DNA of 64,000 nt from Acidithiobacillus sp. YTS05 (GCF_024396695.1 NZ_CP094359.1:2596001-2660000), one strand, 5' to 3'. Shown: positions 1-9,059, counted from the stretch's first letter. Numbers and translations: made by a program. Notes: generated by a model not told the origin, from the sequence alone.

Positions 1-198
1 TTCCGTCAGGAAAAAGTATCCTATAGGGGTATGGGTGCGGCGGGCGAACTCTTCTAACTGGTTTAACGTGGGTTGCTCCTGCCCCGTCAGCCAACCGCTC
101 AGCTTTTTGAAATGGGCAGACAACCCCTCCGGGGTGCGGCCGGATCGGCGCATCGCCCAGTGCAGCAATCCGGGATCGACGGGTACGCGCAGGGTCAC
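1..198 (-). CDS. ImmA/IrrE-type metallopeptidase/regulator, N-terminal part (runs off window)
   Basis: GTG start at 198, open for 66 codons to the window edge. The translation (VTLRVPVDPGLLHWAMRRSG..., then ...GWLTGQEQPTLNQLEEFARR, then HTPIGYFFLTE) matches the XRE-like N-terminal domain that precedes the zinc peptidase in the COG2856 / ImmA-IrrE family, where a 'W..G..QPTL.QLE.FA..T..PIGYFFL' stretch is characteristic. The peptidase HExxH part would lie outside the window, so the activity is inferred. These proteins often act as regulators or antitoxin-like partners on mobile elements. Family call good; start codon uncertain. Confidence 0.72.
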   Translation of the reverse strand, partial: MTLRVPVDPGLLHWAMRRSGRTPEGLSAHFKKLSGWLTGQEQPTLNQLEEFARRTHTPIGYFFLTE

Positions 199-716
199 CT
201 GATTTTCTCCAAGAACTTCTCCACATCTCTACGGGCCACCCAGGGTTACGTGCTCCATAGTTGATGGAACACGGTAGGTACGCCTGTATCGGTTGCTGGT
301 CCGTACTCACCCGCTCATGGGTTCATGAGCAGTGCATTGTTCTCACAAGATAGCGCAACTACGCCCACACAGAGTCTGCATTATGGACCAGGAAGGGCTG
401 CGACGCGAGGTTAGCCGCGCTCCCCTTGTCCGAAAGCCCGGCGCAGGACTCAAAGGCACGATCTATCGGTGAATGCGCCCGCGCGATTCACTGCCCGACT
501 GGTGATGCACACGCTACTCGGGTCTCCAGCATCTCGGCTAGGGTTAGGGGTGGCTGTGTACGTAGGACAGCAGGCGCCCACGGATGGCTAGATCCCACAA
601 CAAACCGGGAACCTGTCTCACCGCATGCCTATCAAAAGGAACCGCTAATTTGCGGGCTTGCAGGATTCGTCGGTATATTCCGGCGTGGTGCCGTGATTAC
701 TGGAGAGGAATGTCTC
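199..716. other. intergenic stretch, no gene supported
   Basis: No convincing coding region. A 190-residue frame beginning at 426 only becomes protein-like from 717 (the HU start); the first 97 residues have no recognisable composition. The leader of the ImmA-like gene and the promoter of the HU gene should lie here, but no clear -35/-10 pair is visible. Confidence 0.5.
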
Positions 717-998
717 ATGCTGACAAAGAAAGAGCTTGTGCGTCTCATGGCCGAGCGCAGCGATCTGCCGCAAACCGTCGTGGAAAAATCCCTGAATGTC
801 CTTCTCGATATTTACCGGGAGCAGCTCGCTGCTGGCGAAGCGGTGGTCTTGGGCGATCTGGGCCGATTCCAGATCAAAGAGCGGGCGGCGCGCGCCGGAC
901 GTAATCCGGCCACGGGTGCCGCCATCGAGATTCCGGCCCGCAAAACCGTGCGCTTTCAGCCCGGAAAACACCTGGTCGAGCAGTTGAATCCCGCGTAA
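717..998 (+). CDS. HU-family DNA-binding protein
   Basis: A 93-residue histone-like protein, the usual HU/IHF length. It starts MLTKKELVRLMAERSDLP, contains the conserved core with VVLGDLGRFQIKERAARAGRNPATG, the DNA-binding arm typical of HU (GRNPATGAAIEIPARKTVRF), and ends in the C-terminal helix (PGKHLVEQL). The ATG at 717 is chosen over the upstream in-frame start because it is preceded by a GGAGAGG ribosome-binding site and begins exactly where HU homology begins. HU proteins bend and compact DNA as dimers. An orphan HU next to accessory genes could be element-encoded rather than the housekeeping copy. Confidence 0.9.
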   Translation: MLTKKELVRLMAERSDLPQTVVEKSLNVLLDIYREQLAAGEAVVLGDLGRFQIKERAARAGRNPATGAAIEIPARKTVRFQPGKHLVEQLNPA

Positions 999-1025
999 GC
1001 ACGTCCGGCCGAAGAGGAGCATGCC

Positions 1026-1277
1026 ATGTTTGGATTCGGAGAACATCAAGAGGCCATGACGGCCACCTGCCCTAGCTGTCAGTCGCCCATGGAAGACAAA
1101 GGGGCGCACGGAATCCGCATGGGCGGATTGACGGGGCTGGCCGGAGCTGCGGCAGGAGCCGTGCTTGGCCAGCTGGCGGACGAGGGCGAAGAGGCCTTCG
1201 AGAAGAAACTTGCCGTCCAGGTCTTTGTCTGTCCCCAATGTCGGGAAGTCTCGTTCAAATACCACGGAGGGTTATGA
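1026..1277 (+). CDS. small zinc-ribbon protein with Gly/Ala-rich hydrophobic centre
   Basis: An 83-residue unknown protein with two CxxC pairs (CPSC near residue 15 and CPQC near residue 71) that would form a zinc ribbon, separated by a Gly/Ala-rich hydrophobic segment (GGLTGLAGAAAGAVLGQLA) and an acidic stretch. The start at 1026 has a GAAGAGGAG ribosome-binding site. It lies 27 bases after the HU gene and one base before the next gene begins, so the three are probably cotranscribed. I do not recognise a function. Confidence 0.6.
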   Translation: MFGFGEHQEAMTATCPSCQSPMEDKGAHGIRMGGLTGLAGAAAGAVLGQLADEGEEAFEKKLAVQVFVCPQCREVSFKYHGGL

Positions 1278-1278
1278 A

Positions 1279-1705
1279 ATGGATCTGCAGACCGTAGAGC
1301 AGCAATACAACCAGCTGCAGCAGGAAAGCTCAAGGGGTAATGCAAAGCCTGCAGGCGCTGGCCGGGAAGCTCAAGACTGCCGCCGATGGTGGCAACCAGG
1401 ACGCACGGGAGTGGTTGCTGGACCTCAAGGAACTGGCCCTCAACGTCCAGCAGGAGCAGCAGCAGGTGATGATGGTCATGCAGGCCATGCACCAGGCCGC
1501 GCAGAGCGATCTGGCGGCGATGCAGGGGCAGGGCCAGCAATGGCAGCCCGGGTATCCGCAGACACCCCAAGCTATGCCCCAGGGCTATCCGCAGCAGCAG
1601 TCGGGTGGATTCCTGAGCTCGCTGGAGCACTCGGGTTTCGGTCAGGCCCTGATGATGGGGGCCGGGTTTGGGATCGGAGACGACCTCATCAATAGCATTT
1701 TCTAA
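1279..1705 (+). pseudogene. Gln/Met-rich small protein, probably frameshifted near residue 17
   Basis: The first frame, from ATG 1279, reads MDLQTVEQQYNQLQQES and then turns into unrelated sequence. The second frame, open from 1340 to 1705, reads MQSLQALAGKLKTAADGG... and ends SGFGQALMMGAGFGIGDDLINSIF. The heptad-like Q/L pattern continues smoothly if two bases are restored around 1328-1338. The whole product would be about 140 residues: an N-terminal coiled coil, a Gln/Pro/Gly-rich linker, and a C-terminal glycine-rich segment. Alternatively the second frame is expressed on its own from 1340. The C-terminal segment recurs, decayed, at 3751-3855. Function unknown. Confidence 0.5.
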
Positions 1706-1835
1706 TCGCGTGCTGCGGCGCTGGAGCCGTGGGTTTGCTCGGCGACCATTGCCATATCTGGCGCCAGGGCAGACGCGGTAATGGATGTCGAGCACCACCG
1801 TGTGCGCCCACATTGGGAAGCACAGGATGTAAAAC

Positions 1836-2564
1836 ATGATCTGGTTGTTCGCCGGTAGTGCTGTCACCAAATTGGCACTGGCGGCGGGCGGAGCCGCACT
1901 ACTCTCTGGCCCGTTGAACAGTCCGCAAACCTGGATTTCTGGTGGGAGTCCAGACGCGCCACCATTGGCCACTCGCCTGGCATCCACCGCTAATGTAAAC
2001 CGCCTTTCGCGACTTCCATCGGGCGCGGTGGTCGTTGATCTTGAAAACTGGCCGCAAACACCAGTATCGCAACGCGAAAATCCCGTGGGCGCCTATCGTC
2101 GGGCGGCAGAAATCGCCGAATATCGTCACCAATGGCTTGTGGCCACTCCAGCAACAGACCTCGTCCGCAGTGTAGTCCCCTCATATCGTGGAAGAATTTA
2201 CCCCGAGTTTGTTCGATTGCGCTTGGCTGCGCGTATCGCAGCTTATGTCCCTGTCTACGAAATCCAGGCCCAAGGTGCTGAAAACAAACCCACTCTGTAT
2301 CGCTCCTTCGTGGCCGACATCAGCCGACAAGTCCAGCAAGCGCACCCTGGAATCACGATTTTGGCAGGATTGAGCACCAATCCAGGTGGGCACGTTGTTG
2401 CCGCCTCGGTATTGGAAAGAGACATTGCCCTGACCAAGGGGCTGGTATCCGGCTACTGGATGAACATTCCCCAGGCCGGCAAGGCATGTCCCCGCTGCGG
2501 TCAGGCTCATCCGGAAATTGCGGTACAGGTGCTTGATGCAGAACTCAGGGATTCACAGAGATGA
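1836..2564 (+). CDS. hypothetical secreted protein
   Basis: A 242-residue protein that begins with a short hydrophobic signal-like segment (MIWLFAGSAVTKLALAAGGAALL), so it is probably exported. The rest alternates strands and helices (VVVDLENWPQT, ITILAGLSTNPGG, KGLVSGYWMNIPQ), which resembles a TIM-barrel glycosidase-like fold; this is impression, not a motif match. A CPRC pair near residue 225 may bind metal or form a disulfide. The start has only a weak ribosome-binding site (ACAGGATG). Function unknown. Confidence 0.6.
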   Translation: MIWLFAGSAVTKLALAAGGAALLSGPLNSPQTWISGGSPDAPPLATRLASTANVNRLSRLPSGAVVVDLENWPQTPVSQRENPVGAYRRAAEIAEYRHQWLVATPATDLVRSVVPSYRGRIYPEFVRLRLAARIAAYVPVYEIQAQGAENKPTLYRSFVADISRQVQQAHPGITILAGLSTNPGGHVVAASVLERDIALTKGLVSGYWMNIPQAGKACPRCGQAHPEIAVQVLDAELRDSQR

Positions 2565-2643
2565 AGCATCATTACCGCATCAGGCGCCATCCGAGCGAGC
2601 CTGGCATCTCAAAAATAGGTGTAAATGGGTGTAGTATTGGTCC

Positions 2644-3693
2644 ATGGTGCGAATCGACACTATCCAGATCACGCCGGAGATCCTGGGCCTCATCGCCCGG
2701 ATCGATGAGTTCAAAGGCGCTTGGCGCGCCTTGGGCACGCTCGCCCCCGACCGGCTGTCGGCCCTGCGTCGTGTGGCCACCATCGAGAGCATCGGCTCAT
2801 CGACCCGCATCGAGGGCAGCAAGCTGTCCGACCGGGAGGTGGAGCATCTGCTGTCGAATCTGGAGATCAAGTCTTTCGCGACCCGTGACGAGCAGGAAGT
2901 GGCTGGCTACGCCGAGCTGATGGACCTGGTGTTCGCGTCCTGGCAGGGCATCCCGATCACCGAGAACCACATCAAGCAGTTGCACCAGATCCTCCTGCGC
3001 TACAGCGAGAAGGACACTTGGCATCGCGGTAACTACAAGACCACGTCGAACAGTGTCGCCGCCTTTGACGAAGCTGGCGCACAGATCGGTATCGTGTTTC
3101 AGACCGCATCACCCTTCGACACACCCCGCCTGATGTCGGAACTCGTGGCGTGGGTGAACCGGGAACGTGAGACGGCCCGGCTGCATCCACTGTTGATCGT
3201 TGCACTGTGCGTCGTCGTGTTCCTGGAGATCCACCCTTTTCAGGATGGCAACGGCCGGCTCTCTCGGGTGCTGACCACGCTCCTGCTGCTGCAGGCCGGG
3301 TACGCCTATGTGCCTTACAGCTCTCTGGAGAGCGTGATTGAGCAGAGCAAGGAAGCCTACTACCTGGCCTTGCGCCAGACCCAAGGCACGATCCGCACAG
3401 AGGTGCCAAATTGGCAGCCGTGGCTGATGTTCTTCCTGAGATCCTTGGCCGAGCAGGTTCGGCGCCTGGAAAAGAAGGTCGATCGCGAAAAGATCGTGCT
3501 GGCGGCCATGCCGGAACTGCAGCTACAGATCGTTGAGTTCGCCCGAGAGCACGGCCGCGTCACCATCGGTGAGGTCATGAAACTGACCGGGGCTAGCCGC
3601 AACACGCTCAAGCAACATTTTCGGGCGCTGGTCGATCACGGCACGCTAAGCCTGCACGGCAGTGGCCGAGGGGTCTGGTACAACCTACGCTGA
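2644..3693 (+). CDS. Fic-domain protein (class II, with N-terminal inhibitory motif)
   Basis: A 349-residue Fic/DOC protein. The catalytic loop HPFQDGNGR is intact at about residues 197-205 and is followed by LSR, matching HPFx(D/E)GNGRxxR. An inhibitory helix motif (S/T)xxxE(G/N) is seen at residues 53-58 (STRIEG), which places it in class II, where the glutamate blocks ATP binding. The C-terminal 65 residues look like a winged helix (VTIGEVMKLTGASRNTLKQHFRAL). Fic enzymes usually transfer AMP to hydroxyl groups of target proteins. No antitoxin gene adjoins it, as expected when inhibition is in cis. Target unknown. Confidence 0.9.
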   Translation: MVRIDTIQITPEILGLIARIDEFKGAWRALGTLAPDRLSALRRVATIESIGSSTRIEGSKLSDREVEHLLSNLEIKSFATRDEQEVAGYAELMDLVFASWQGIPITENHIKQLHQILLRYSEKDTWHRGNYKTTSNSVAAFDEAGAQIGIVFQTASPFDTPRLMSELVAWVNRERETARLHPLLIVALCVVVFLEIHPFQDGNGRLSRVLTTLLLLQAGYAYVPYSSLESVIEQSKEAYYLALRQTQGTIRTEVPNWQPWLMFFLRSLAEQVRRLEKKVDREKIVLAAMPELQLQIVEFAREHGRVTIGEVMKLTGASRNTLKQHFRALVDHGTLSLHGSGRGVWYNLR

Positions 3694-3750
3694 CAGGTAT
3701 GGCGAAAGACGCATGGCCGCCATGAACGGTCGGGTATTTCTCGAATAAAG

Positions 3751-3855
3751 CAGTCAGGCGGATTCCTGAGCGCGCGGGGGCACTCGGGCTTCGGCCAGTC
3801 CCTCATGATGGGGGCTGGCTTCGGCATTGCCGACGATTTGATTAACAGCATTTTC
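3751..3855 (+). pseudogene. decayed 3' copy of the gene at 1279-1705
   Basis: The frame QSGGFLSARGHSGFGQSL... followed by GAGFGIADDLINSIF matches the last 35 codons of the upstream Gln/Met-rich gene (SGGFLSSLEHSGFGQAL...). Here the terminal stop is lost: TTC is followed by TGG. The copy is preceded by unrelated sequence after the Fic gene. It looks like the residue of a duplication or recombination that placed the two genes between the copies. Confidence 0.7.
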
Positions 3856-4419
3856 TGGCGGGTCTCGTGCGCGTGCCCTGGCTGGTTCGCCAGAGCAGGT
3901 ACCGGGGAGGCCCCGCCGTTGCCGGCCTGCATGGGAAAGCTATACCTTTTCCATGCAGGCTTTATCTTGCGTTCCGTTCTGTTCTGTTTAACACTGTTCC
4001 GGCCTTACCTTGTTTCACGCACAGAGGGTTAAGATCCTGCCGCTGGTGTGGGTTTGGACATGGACATTGCTCGACGACAAATACCTTGACCGGTCGGACA
4101 AGATGGATGACGTCAAGCAGACAATTAAGGACCACGAGCGACCCGTGTCATGATCCACGGTTCGCCAAGCAGGATGGTTGGTCACTTAGCCTCCGCAGGC
4201 GCCGCCAGATTCTGATCGTTGCCAAGCACGTTCCTGCGGAATATCCTCCCGCTGAGGCATGGCCGCTTGAGACTGTAAGCGGACATTCGGATGGGTTAAC
4301 CGGGCTATGCATTCCCAAGCTGAGGAAGGAAATGTCATTGTTTTGACCCATTCTGCACATATATGAAAAACCACTAAAAAAATAATGCAAGTGGGTTGGA
4401 GGACTCGCTATGGGGCAGA
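3856..4419. other. intergenic stretch with a diverged repeat at its right end
   Basis: No gene supported. From about 4259 to 4440 the sequence is a diverged copy of about 61010-61180 (shared blocks include AGCGGACAT, TCATTGTTTTG and CGCTATGGG/CAGAATGA). A potential hairpin CCGCTT...AAGCGG is present at about 4263-4284. Confidence 0.5.
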
Positions 4420-4506
4420 ATGAAGCAAATTGTTTTTGAGTCCAGTTGGATGACGCGCATTAAGAATGAGAGTGCTGGGTTTGATGATTCTTTTACACCT
4501 GGGTGA
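4420..4506 (+). CDS. 28-residue leader-like peptide, doubtful
   Basis: ATG at 4420 opens a short frame MKQIVFESSWMTRIKNESAG... ending in TGA at 4504, nine bases before the next gene. The residue usage is plausible and the start sits at the end of the repeat shared with 61 kb. It could be the N-terminal stub of a lost gene or a leader peptide. No ribosome-binding site stands out. Confidence 0.25.
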   Translation: MKQIVFESSWMTRIKNESAGFDDSFTPG

Positions 4507-4524
4507 ATTCAAACGTTGGGTGCT

Positions 4525-4983
4525 ATGAATCTCCACCAAATATCATTCAGCGGCGCACTACTCGAACGTGGCTTTTGGCTGTATGTCTGGCGTGTTAAAC
4601 AAAACGAGCAGACAGTTCTTTACGTCGGACGCACGGGTGATAGTTCATCGCAGCATGCGTCGTCACCATTCTCTCGGCTTGGTCAGCACCTTGATGTCCG
4701 TCCTACAGCAAAGGCAAACACCCTGCTGCGAAATATTCGGGCTGCAGGTCTTGATCCAACTGCCGGCGCATACGAACTCCTTGCCATTGGGCCTCTGTTC
4801 CCTGAGCAAACGACAATGGAGGCGCACCGCATGTATAGAGACATTGTCGCTGCACTGGAAAGCGCTTTGGCATCACACCTACGAAAATCCGGACACACAG
4901 TCATCGGGAAACACCCAAAATCGCGCCCATATGACAAAGTGCTTTTTCAGCAGGTCACTGCTTTCTTGGAAGGTAAGTTGTGA
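4525..4983 (+). CDS. GIY-YIG nuclease-like protein
   Basis: A 152-residue protein. The N-terminal pattern FWLYVWRV...TVLYVGRTGD matches the two strands of a GIY-YIG nuclease fold, and the following SRLGQHLD has the arginine and histidine expected near the active site. The usual catalytic glutamate may be in TMEAHRMYRD or ALESALAS. ATG 4525 is preferred to the TTG nine bases upstream. It is a solitary gene in lower-GC DNA beside an insertion sequence, so it is probably acquired. The fold call is moderate and the activity is inferred. Confidence 0.55.
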   Translation: MNLHQISFSGALLERGFWLYVWRVKQNEQTVLYVGRTGDSSSQHASSPFSRLGQHLDVRPTAKANTLLRNIRAAGLDPTAGAYELLAIGPLFPEQTTMEAHRMYRDIVAALESALASHLRKSGHTVIGKHPKSRPYDKVLFQQVTAFLEGKL

Positions 4984-5176
4984 GAGAGCGAGCACCCAAT
5001 CATTCCAGCCGACCCACTATAGCAGTCTTCGGCCGCTTCCGTGGTTAGCTGAACTAAAATGTTACGTTAACAAACTTTCGATAGGGGTAGAATGCTCATA
5101 ATTTATTTTCAAAGAATCGTATGGTTACGATTCTCGTAATCCCCCCTCAAAATACTGTCGCGACTGCCTGAAAACT

Positions 5177-6480
5177 GGTTCCTCGACGTTTCATGTGGGT
5201 AACCTGAGATCCAGCTTGCCGAGGATCAGGTAGGCCATGTTGATGAAGTTCTTGTGGGTACGGTAGCCCCGCGCTTTGGCCTTGGCGGACTGCAGAAGGC
5301 TGTTGAAGCCTTCCAGGATACCGTTGGTGATCTGGCTCTCGAACCAGCGCAGTACCCCATCCCAATGGTTTATCAGGGTGTAGGCAACCTTGACCAGAGG
5401 GGGTAATCCGCTGGCCTTGGCGTTCTCTATCCATGCCTTGAGCAGCACAGCGCCATGGTGGCGATTCTGGATCGTGAAGATCTCTTGGAAGGTCAGGCGG
5501 AACTGGTAGGCCTGAGCCGTCTTGAGATTCTGGAGCTTGAGGAGTTCCTGGAGCTTGGCGTTCTGTTTGGCAGAGAGCTTTCCCGGGTTCTTGAGCCACA
5601 GCCAGCGGCTCTTTTTCAGGTCGGGTTGGGAGTAGACCTCTCCTTTACGCACGGCATCCACCGCCTCATTGATGAGCTTCATCAGGTGAAAGCGATCGAA
5701 GGTGATCTGGGCGTTGGGCGGGTGTTCTGCGGCGCCTTTTTGGAAGGCCGGCGAGAGGTCCATGCTCAACTCCGTGATGGTATCGGCGCTACCACCATGG
5801 GCCTGCAGATCTTTGGCGAATTGCTCGAAGGTTTTGGCATCCTTGCCTGGAGTAGCGAAGACCAAACGCTTGGCCTCCAGGTCCACAAATAGGGAGATAT
5901 AGTCGTGGCCACGTCGGCTGCTGGTTTCATCGACACCGATGGCGTGGACCTCCGACAGGACCGCGGCCTCGCGGGCCCTGGCGACGTAATGCTCGATCAC
6001 CCGCCAAAGTCGCTGGTCTGTCTCCCTAATCAACCGGGCGACCGTCAACACGGGCATCTCCCGGACTATGGCCATGACCAGTGCCTCGAAGAGCAGCGTG
6101 AATCCTGAGCCTTCCCGCGCCCAAGGGACAGGTACCAAATGCACCCAGTGTTCCGGGCACTGGACCCGCGGTACGCGGGCGTGGAGGTAGGCCGCATGCT
6201 GGAAGAAATCCAGGTGGCGCCAGACCTTCTCCTGGGTGTCATAGACTGGGCAATCCTGGTCACAGACCCGACAAGGAAACTGGCTACCCCTTGGGAAGTT
6301 CACATGCAGGTCCAGGCGCTTTTCCTCCGCCGTGAACTGGACCTCGTCCACCGCCCACGGTGGAATCAGGCCCAGTGCCAGAGTGAATAGTTGGTTCCCT
6401 TGGTCCATCGTTGCCCTCAGCTTGCCGCCCCTTCTGTTGGAGAATCATAACCCCTTATCCATTCGAGATGTCGAGGAGCC
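5177..6480 (-). mobile_element. ISL3-family insertion sequence, complete
   Basis: 1,304 bp element. Imperfect inverted repeats end it at 5177-5192 (GGTTCCTCGACGTTTC) and 6465-6480 (reverse complement GGCTCCTCGACATCTC, 13 of 16 matching). It is flanked by a perfect 8-bp target duplication TGAAAACT at 5169-5176 and 6481-6488, the length expected of ISL3 elements. One intact transposase gene fills it. Confidence 0.92.
5191..6408 (-). CDS. ISL3-family transposase
   Basis: A 405-residue transposase of normal length. N-terminal zinc-finger cysteines (CRVCDQDCPVYD and a later C-P-E-H) bind the ends. The DDE core shows HAIGVDETSSRRGHDY (first Asp), SMDLSPAFQKGA (second Asp) and the ISL3 signature ITFDRFHLMKLINEAVD, with the C-terminal GILEGFNSLLQSAKAKARGYR carrying the last acidic residue. 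The stop codon lies inside the left inverted repeat. No frameshift is seen, so the copy may be active. Confidence 0.93.
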   Translation of the reverse strand: MDQGNQLFTLALGLIPPWAVDEVQFTAEEKRLDLHVNFPRGSQFPCRVCDQDCPVYDTQEKVWRHLDFFQHAAYLHARVPRVQCPEHWVHLVPVPWAREGSGFTLLFEALVMAIVREMPVLTVARLIRETDQRLWRVIEHYVARAREAAVLSEVHAIGVDETSSRRGHDYISLFVDLEAKRLVFATPGKDAKTFEQFAKDLQAHGGSADTITELSMDLSPAFQKGAAEHPPNAQITFDRFHLMKLINEAVDAVRKGEVYSQPDLKKSRWLWLKNPGKLSAKQNAKLQELLKLQNLKTAQAYQFRLTFQEIFTIQNRHHGAVLLKAWIENAKASGLPPLVKVAYTLINHWDGVLRWFESQITNGILEGFNSLLQSAKAKARGYRTHKNFINMAYLILGKLDLRLPT

Positions 6481-6573
6481 TGAAAACTTGACGAGCTATG
6501 AGATCGCCATGGACGGTCCCCTGGACGTCTGGTTAAGCTGCTTCGGCTGCGTTTTTCCCTCCCACTCACATGA

Positions 6574-7287
6574 CTACAAAGATCGTTGATTGACGCGTGC
6601 CGACAAGGCATCTGCCGACTCGCGACGCTCGGAGTAGCGATCCGTCAGATAGGCACTGCAGCCGCGAGTGAGCCAGGTGAATTTCATGAGTTCTTCCATG
6701 ACGTCTACCACCCGGTCGTAGTAGGCCGAGGGTTTCATGCGTCCCCCCTCATCGAACTCCAGAAAGGCCTTGGGTACCGACGACTGATTGGGGATGGTGA
6801 TCATGCGCATCCATCGCCCCAGGATACGTAACTGATTGACAGTATTAAACGATTGAGAACCCCCACAGACCTGCATCAGTGCCAGGGTCTTGCCTTGGGT
6901 AGGTCGAACGGCACCACTATTGAGGGGAATCCAGTCGATCTGCGATTTGAAAACGCCCGTCATGGCGCCATGCCGCTCAGGGGAGCACCAGACCTGTCCT
7001 TCCGACCACTCCACCGCGCTGCGCAGGGCTTGGACCTCGGGATGGGTATCGAGGACGCTGTCCGGCAGAGGCAGGTTACGGGGGTGAAAGATCCGTGTCT
7101 CCGCGCCGAGCTTGCGCAAGATACGTTCTGCCTCGAAGGTAAGGAGGCGGCTGTAGGAACGCTCCCGGATAGAGCCATAGAGCAACAGGATGCGCGGTGG
7201 ATGGCTGGGCCTTTCGGTGGACAGCAGGCGCTGCTGGTCCACCTCTAGGAAGTGGTTTGCGTCGAGCTGCGGGAGGGTGTCTTGCAT
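6574..7287 (-). CDS. arsH: ArsH, NADPH-dependent FMN reductase / organoarsenical oxidase
   Basis: A 237-residue flavoprotein of ArsH length. It has the flavodoxin-like start [19 protein letters not shown] (phosphate-binding GSxRxxSxS), the [20 protein letters not shown] segment and [24 protein letters not shown], all hallmarks of ArsH. ArsH oxidises trivalent organoarsenicals and reduces flavin-linked substrates in the cytoplasm. It starts nine bases after arsB ends, behind an AAGGAA ribosome-binding site, so the two form an arsBH operon divergent from arsRC, the arrangement known in A. ferrooxidans. Confidence 0.95.
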   Translation of the reverse strand: MQDTLPQLDANHFLEVDQQRLLSTERPSHPPRILLLYGSIRERSYSRLLTFEAERILRKLGAETRIFHPRNLPLPDSVLDTHPEVQALRSAVEWSEGQVWCSPERHGAMTGVFKSQIDWIPLNSGAVRPTQGKTLALMQVCGGSQSFNTVNQLRILGRWMRMITIPNQSSVPKAFLEFDEGGRMKPSAYYDRVVDVMEELMKFTWLTRGCSAYLTDRYSERRESADALSARVNQRSL

Positions 7288-7296
7288 ATGTTTTCC

Positions 7297-8604
7297 TTAC
7301 AGCAACGGCAACCAAGCCGCCAAGGCCAGCAGCGTCAGGAACAGTACCGGCGGGGTGATGAGGAGTCCGGTGCGCATGTATTGGCCCCAGGTCACGGTCA
7401 TACCTTTGCGGCCCAGCACATGCAGCCAGAGCAGGGTGGCCAGACTGCCGATGGGCGTGAACTTGGGGCCAAGATCGCAACCGATGATGTTGGCGTAGAC
7501 GAAGGTTTCCCGTATCAACGGATCCGTGGCCACCGGCAGTTGGTGGATGGCCAAGGCGCCCACCAAAACCGCCGGCATGTTGTTCATCACCGAGGACAGC
7601 GCCGCGGCCAAAAAGCCCGCCCCCACCGCGGCCAGGGCCGTGCCTTGTGTTGCCAGAGCCTGCAGGGCCACGGCCACATAGTTGGTCAGACCAGCATTCC
7701 TGAGCCCATAGACCACTAGATACATCCCGAGGCTGAAAATCACGATCTGCCAGGGGGCCTCGTGCAAGACCTTGCGTACGGGAATGCGGGCGCCGCGCCC
7801 GCCCTGCAACCAACGTCCGGCCAAAGCGAGGAGGATCAGCGCCCCAGCCCCCGTCACCACCGATACCGGTACCTGCCACTGCGCGGTAACGAAGTAGGCG
7901 ATTAGTAGCAAAACCAGCACCGGAAAGGCGGCACGGAAGACCACAGGATCCTGGATGGCCGTGCGCGGAGCGTCGAGGTGGGCGGTAGGATAGGACGCGG
8001 GCACGGAGCGACGAAAGTAAAGCCAGAGCACCCCCAGGGTGGCCGCCAGCGCCACCAGATCCACCGGTACCATCACCAGGGCATAGCGATCAAACGTGAT
8101 ATTGAAATAATTGGCGCTGACGATGTTGACGAGGTTAGAGATCATCAGCGGCAGACTGGTGGTATCGGCCACAAAACCGGTGGCGATGACAAAGGCGAAG
8201 GTGGCCTTGGGTGAGAAGTCGAGCCGCAACAGGATGGCCATGACGATGGGGGTGAGCAGCAGCGCCGCCCCGTCGTTGGCGAATACGGCAGAAATCATCG
8301 CCCCCAGCAGGACGATGAGGGGGAAGAGCCGACGCCCACGCCCACCGCCCCAGCGCGCCACGTGCAGAGCCGCCCAATGGAAGAAACCGGCTTCGTCCAG
8401 AATCAGGGAGATGATGATGAGGGCGACGAAGGTAAAGGTAGCATCCCAGACGATATGCCAGACCACAGGAATATCGCTCCAGGTGATGACCCCGGTGGCC
8501 AGGGCGACGACCGCACCGCCCATGGCACTCCAACCGATCTGGAGTCCCTTGGGCTGCCAGATGACGAGGATCAGGGTCACAACGAAGATGGCCAGGGCAA
8601 GCAT
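7297..8604 (-). CDS. arsB: ArsB arsenite efflux permease
   Basis: A 435-residue inner-membrane protein with about 12 hydrophobic segments, starting [38 protein letters not shown] is the conserved ArsB core motif. The start at 8604 is preferred to an in-frame start 57 bases upstream because GGAGTACAGG precedes it and 429-435 residues is the family size. It exports arsenite or antimonite using the proton-motive force, alone or with an ArsA ATPase; no arsA is nearby. It shares an 89-bp intergenic region with divergent arsR. Confidence 0.95.
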   Translation of the reverse strand: MLALAIFVVTLILVIWQPKGLQIGWSAMGGAVVALATGVITWSDIPVVWHIVWDATFTFVALIIISLILDEAGFFHWAALHVARWGGGRGRRLFPLIVLLGAMISAVFANDGAALLLTPIVMAILLRLDFSPKATFAFVIATGFVADTTSLPLMISNLVNIVSANYFNITFDRYALVMVPVDLVALAATLGVLWLYFRRSVPASYPTAHLDAPRTAIQDPVVFRAAFPVLVLLLIAYFVTAQWQVPVSVVTGAGALILLALAGRWLQGGRGARIPVRKVLHEAPWQIVIFSLGMYLVVYGLRNAGLTNYVAVALQALATQGTALAAVGAGFLAAALSSVMNNMPAVLVGALAIHQLPVATDPLIRETFVYANIIGCDLGPKFTPIGSLATLLWLHVLGRKGMTVTWGQYMRTGLLITPPVLFLTLLALAAWLPLL

Positions 8605-8693
8605 CCTGTACTCCTTGGGTGAAATTGCCGGTAGTCTTGACGAGCCAAAAACATTTGTCAATAATTCAATCTAACTTGAACCATTGGAATCCC
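8605..8693. promoter_or_regulatory. arsB / arsR divergent promoter region with possible ArsR operator
   Basis: The 89 bases between the divergent starts must hold both promoters. A short inverted repeat TTCAA-N6-TTGAA at 8665-8680, just upstream of the arsR start, is a candidate operator. Its placement is plausible for autoregulation, but the match is short. Confidence 0.4.
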
Positions 8694-9059
8694 ATGACCG
8701 AAGAGCACAGCGATCGCATTGTCGCCCGCCTCGAGGCCCTGGCCTCGCCGGTGCGGCTCGCCATTTTTCGCCTACTGGTGGAGCACGAGCCGGAAGGCCT
8801 TTTCTCCGGCCAGATTGCCGAACGGATCGGGCAACTGCACAACGGCGTATCCTTTCACCTCAAGGTTCTGCAGCACGCCGATCTCGTCATCGTCCACCGC
8901 GAGGGACGTTTCCAGCGCTACCGGGCGCAGATGCCCGTGGTGCGCTCCCTGGTCGCCTACCTTACCGAAAACTGCTGTCGCGGCACCCAATCCTGCACTA
9001 TCCCCGACGAGTCCGAATCCAGCGCAGCAGCCACCGCTTCCGCCGCCCCACCGAGGTGA
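8694..9059 (+). CDS. arsR: ArsR arsenite-responsive repressor, atypical C-terminal cysteine class
   Basis: A 121-residue winged-helix repressor (LASPVRLAIFRLLVEHEPEG, HNGVSFHLKVLQHADLV). It lacks the usual ELCVCDL metal box in the recognition helix. Instead NCCRGTQSC gives cysteines at 94, 95 and 101, which corresponds to the three-cysteine site (95, 96, 102) established for A. ferrooxidans ArsR. Binding of As(III) there should release the operator. It is followed five bases later by arsC. Confidence 0.93.
   Translation: MTEEHSDRIVARLEALASPVRLAIFRLLVEHEPEGLFSGQIAERIGQLHNGVSFHLKVLQHADLVIVHREGRFQRYRAQMPVVRSLVAYLTENCCRGTQSCTIPDESESSAAATASAAPPR

Noticed and set aside
426..716. 97-residue N-terminal extension of the HU protein
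   Set aside because: No similarity to HU, poor residue composition, and a good ribosome-binding site lies right before the ATG at 717.
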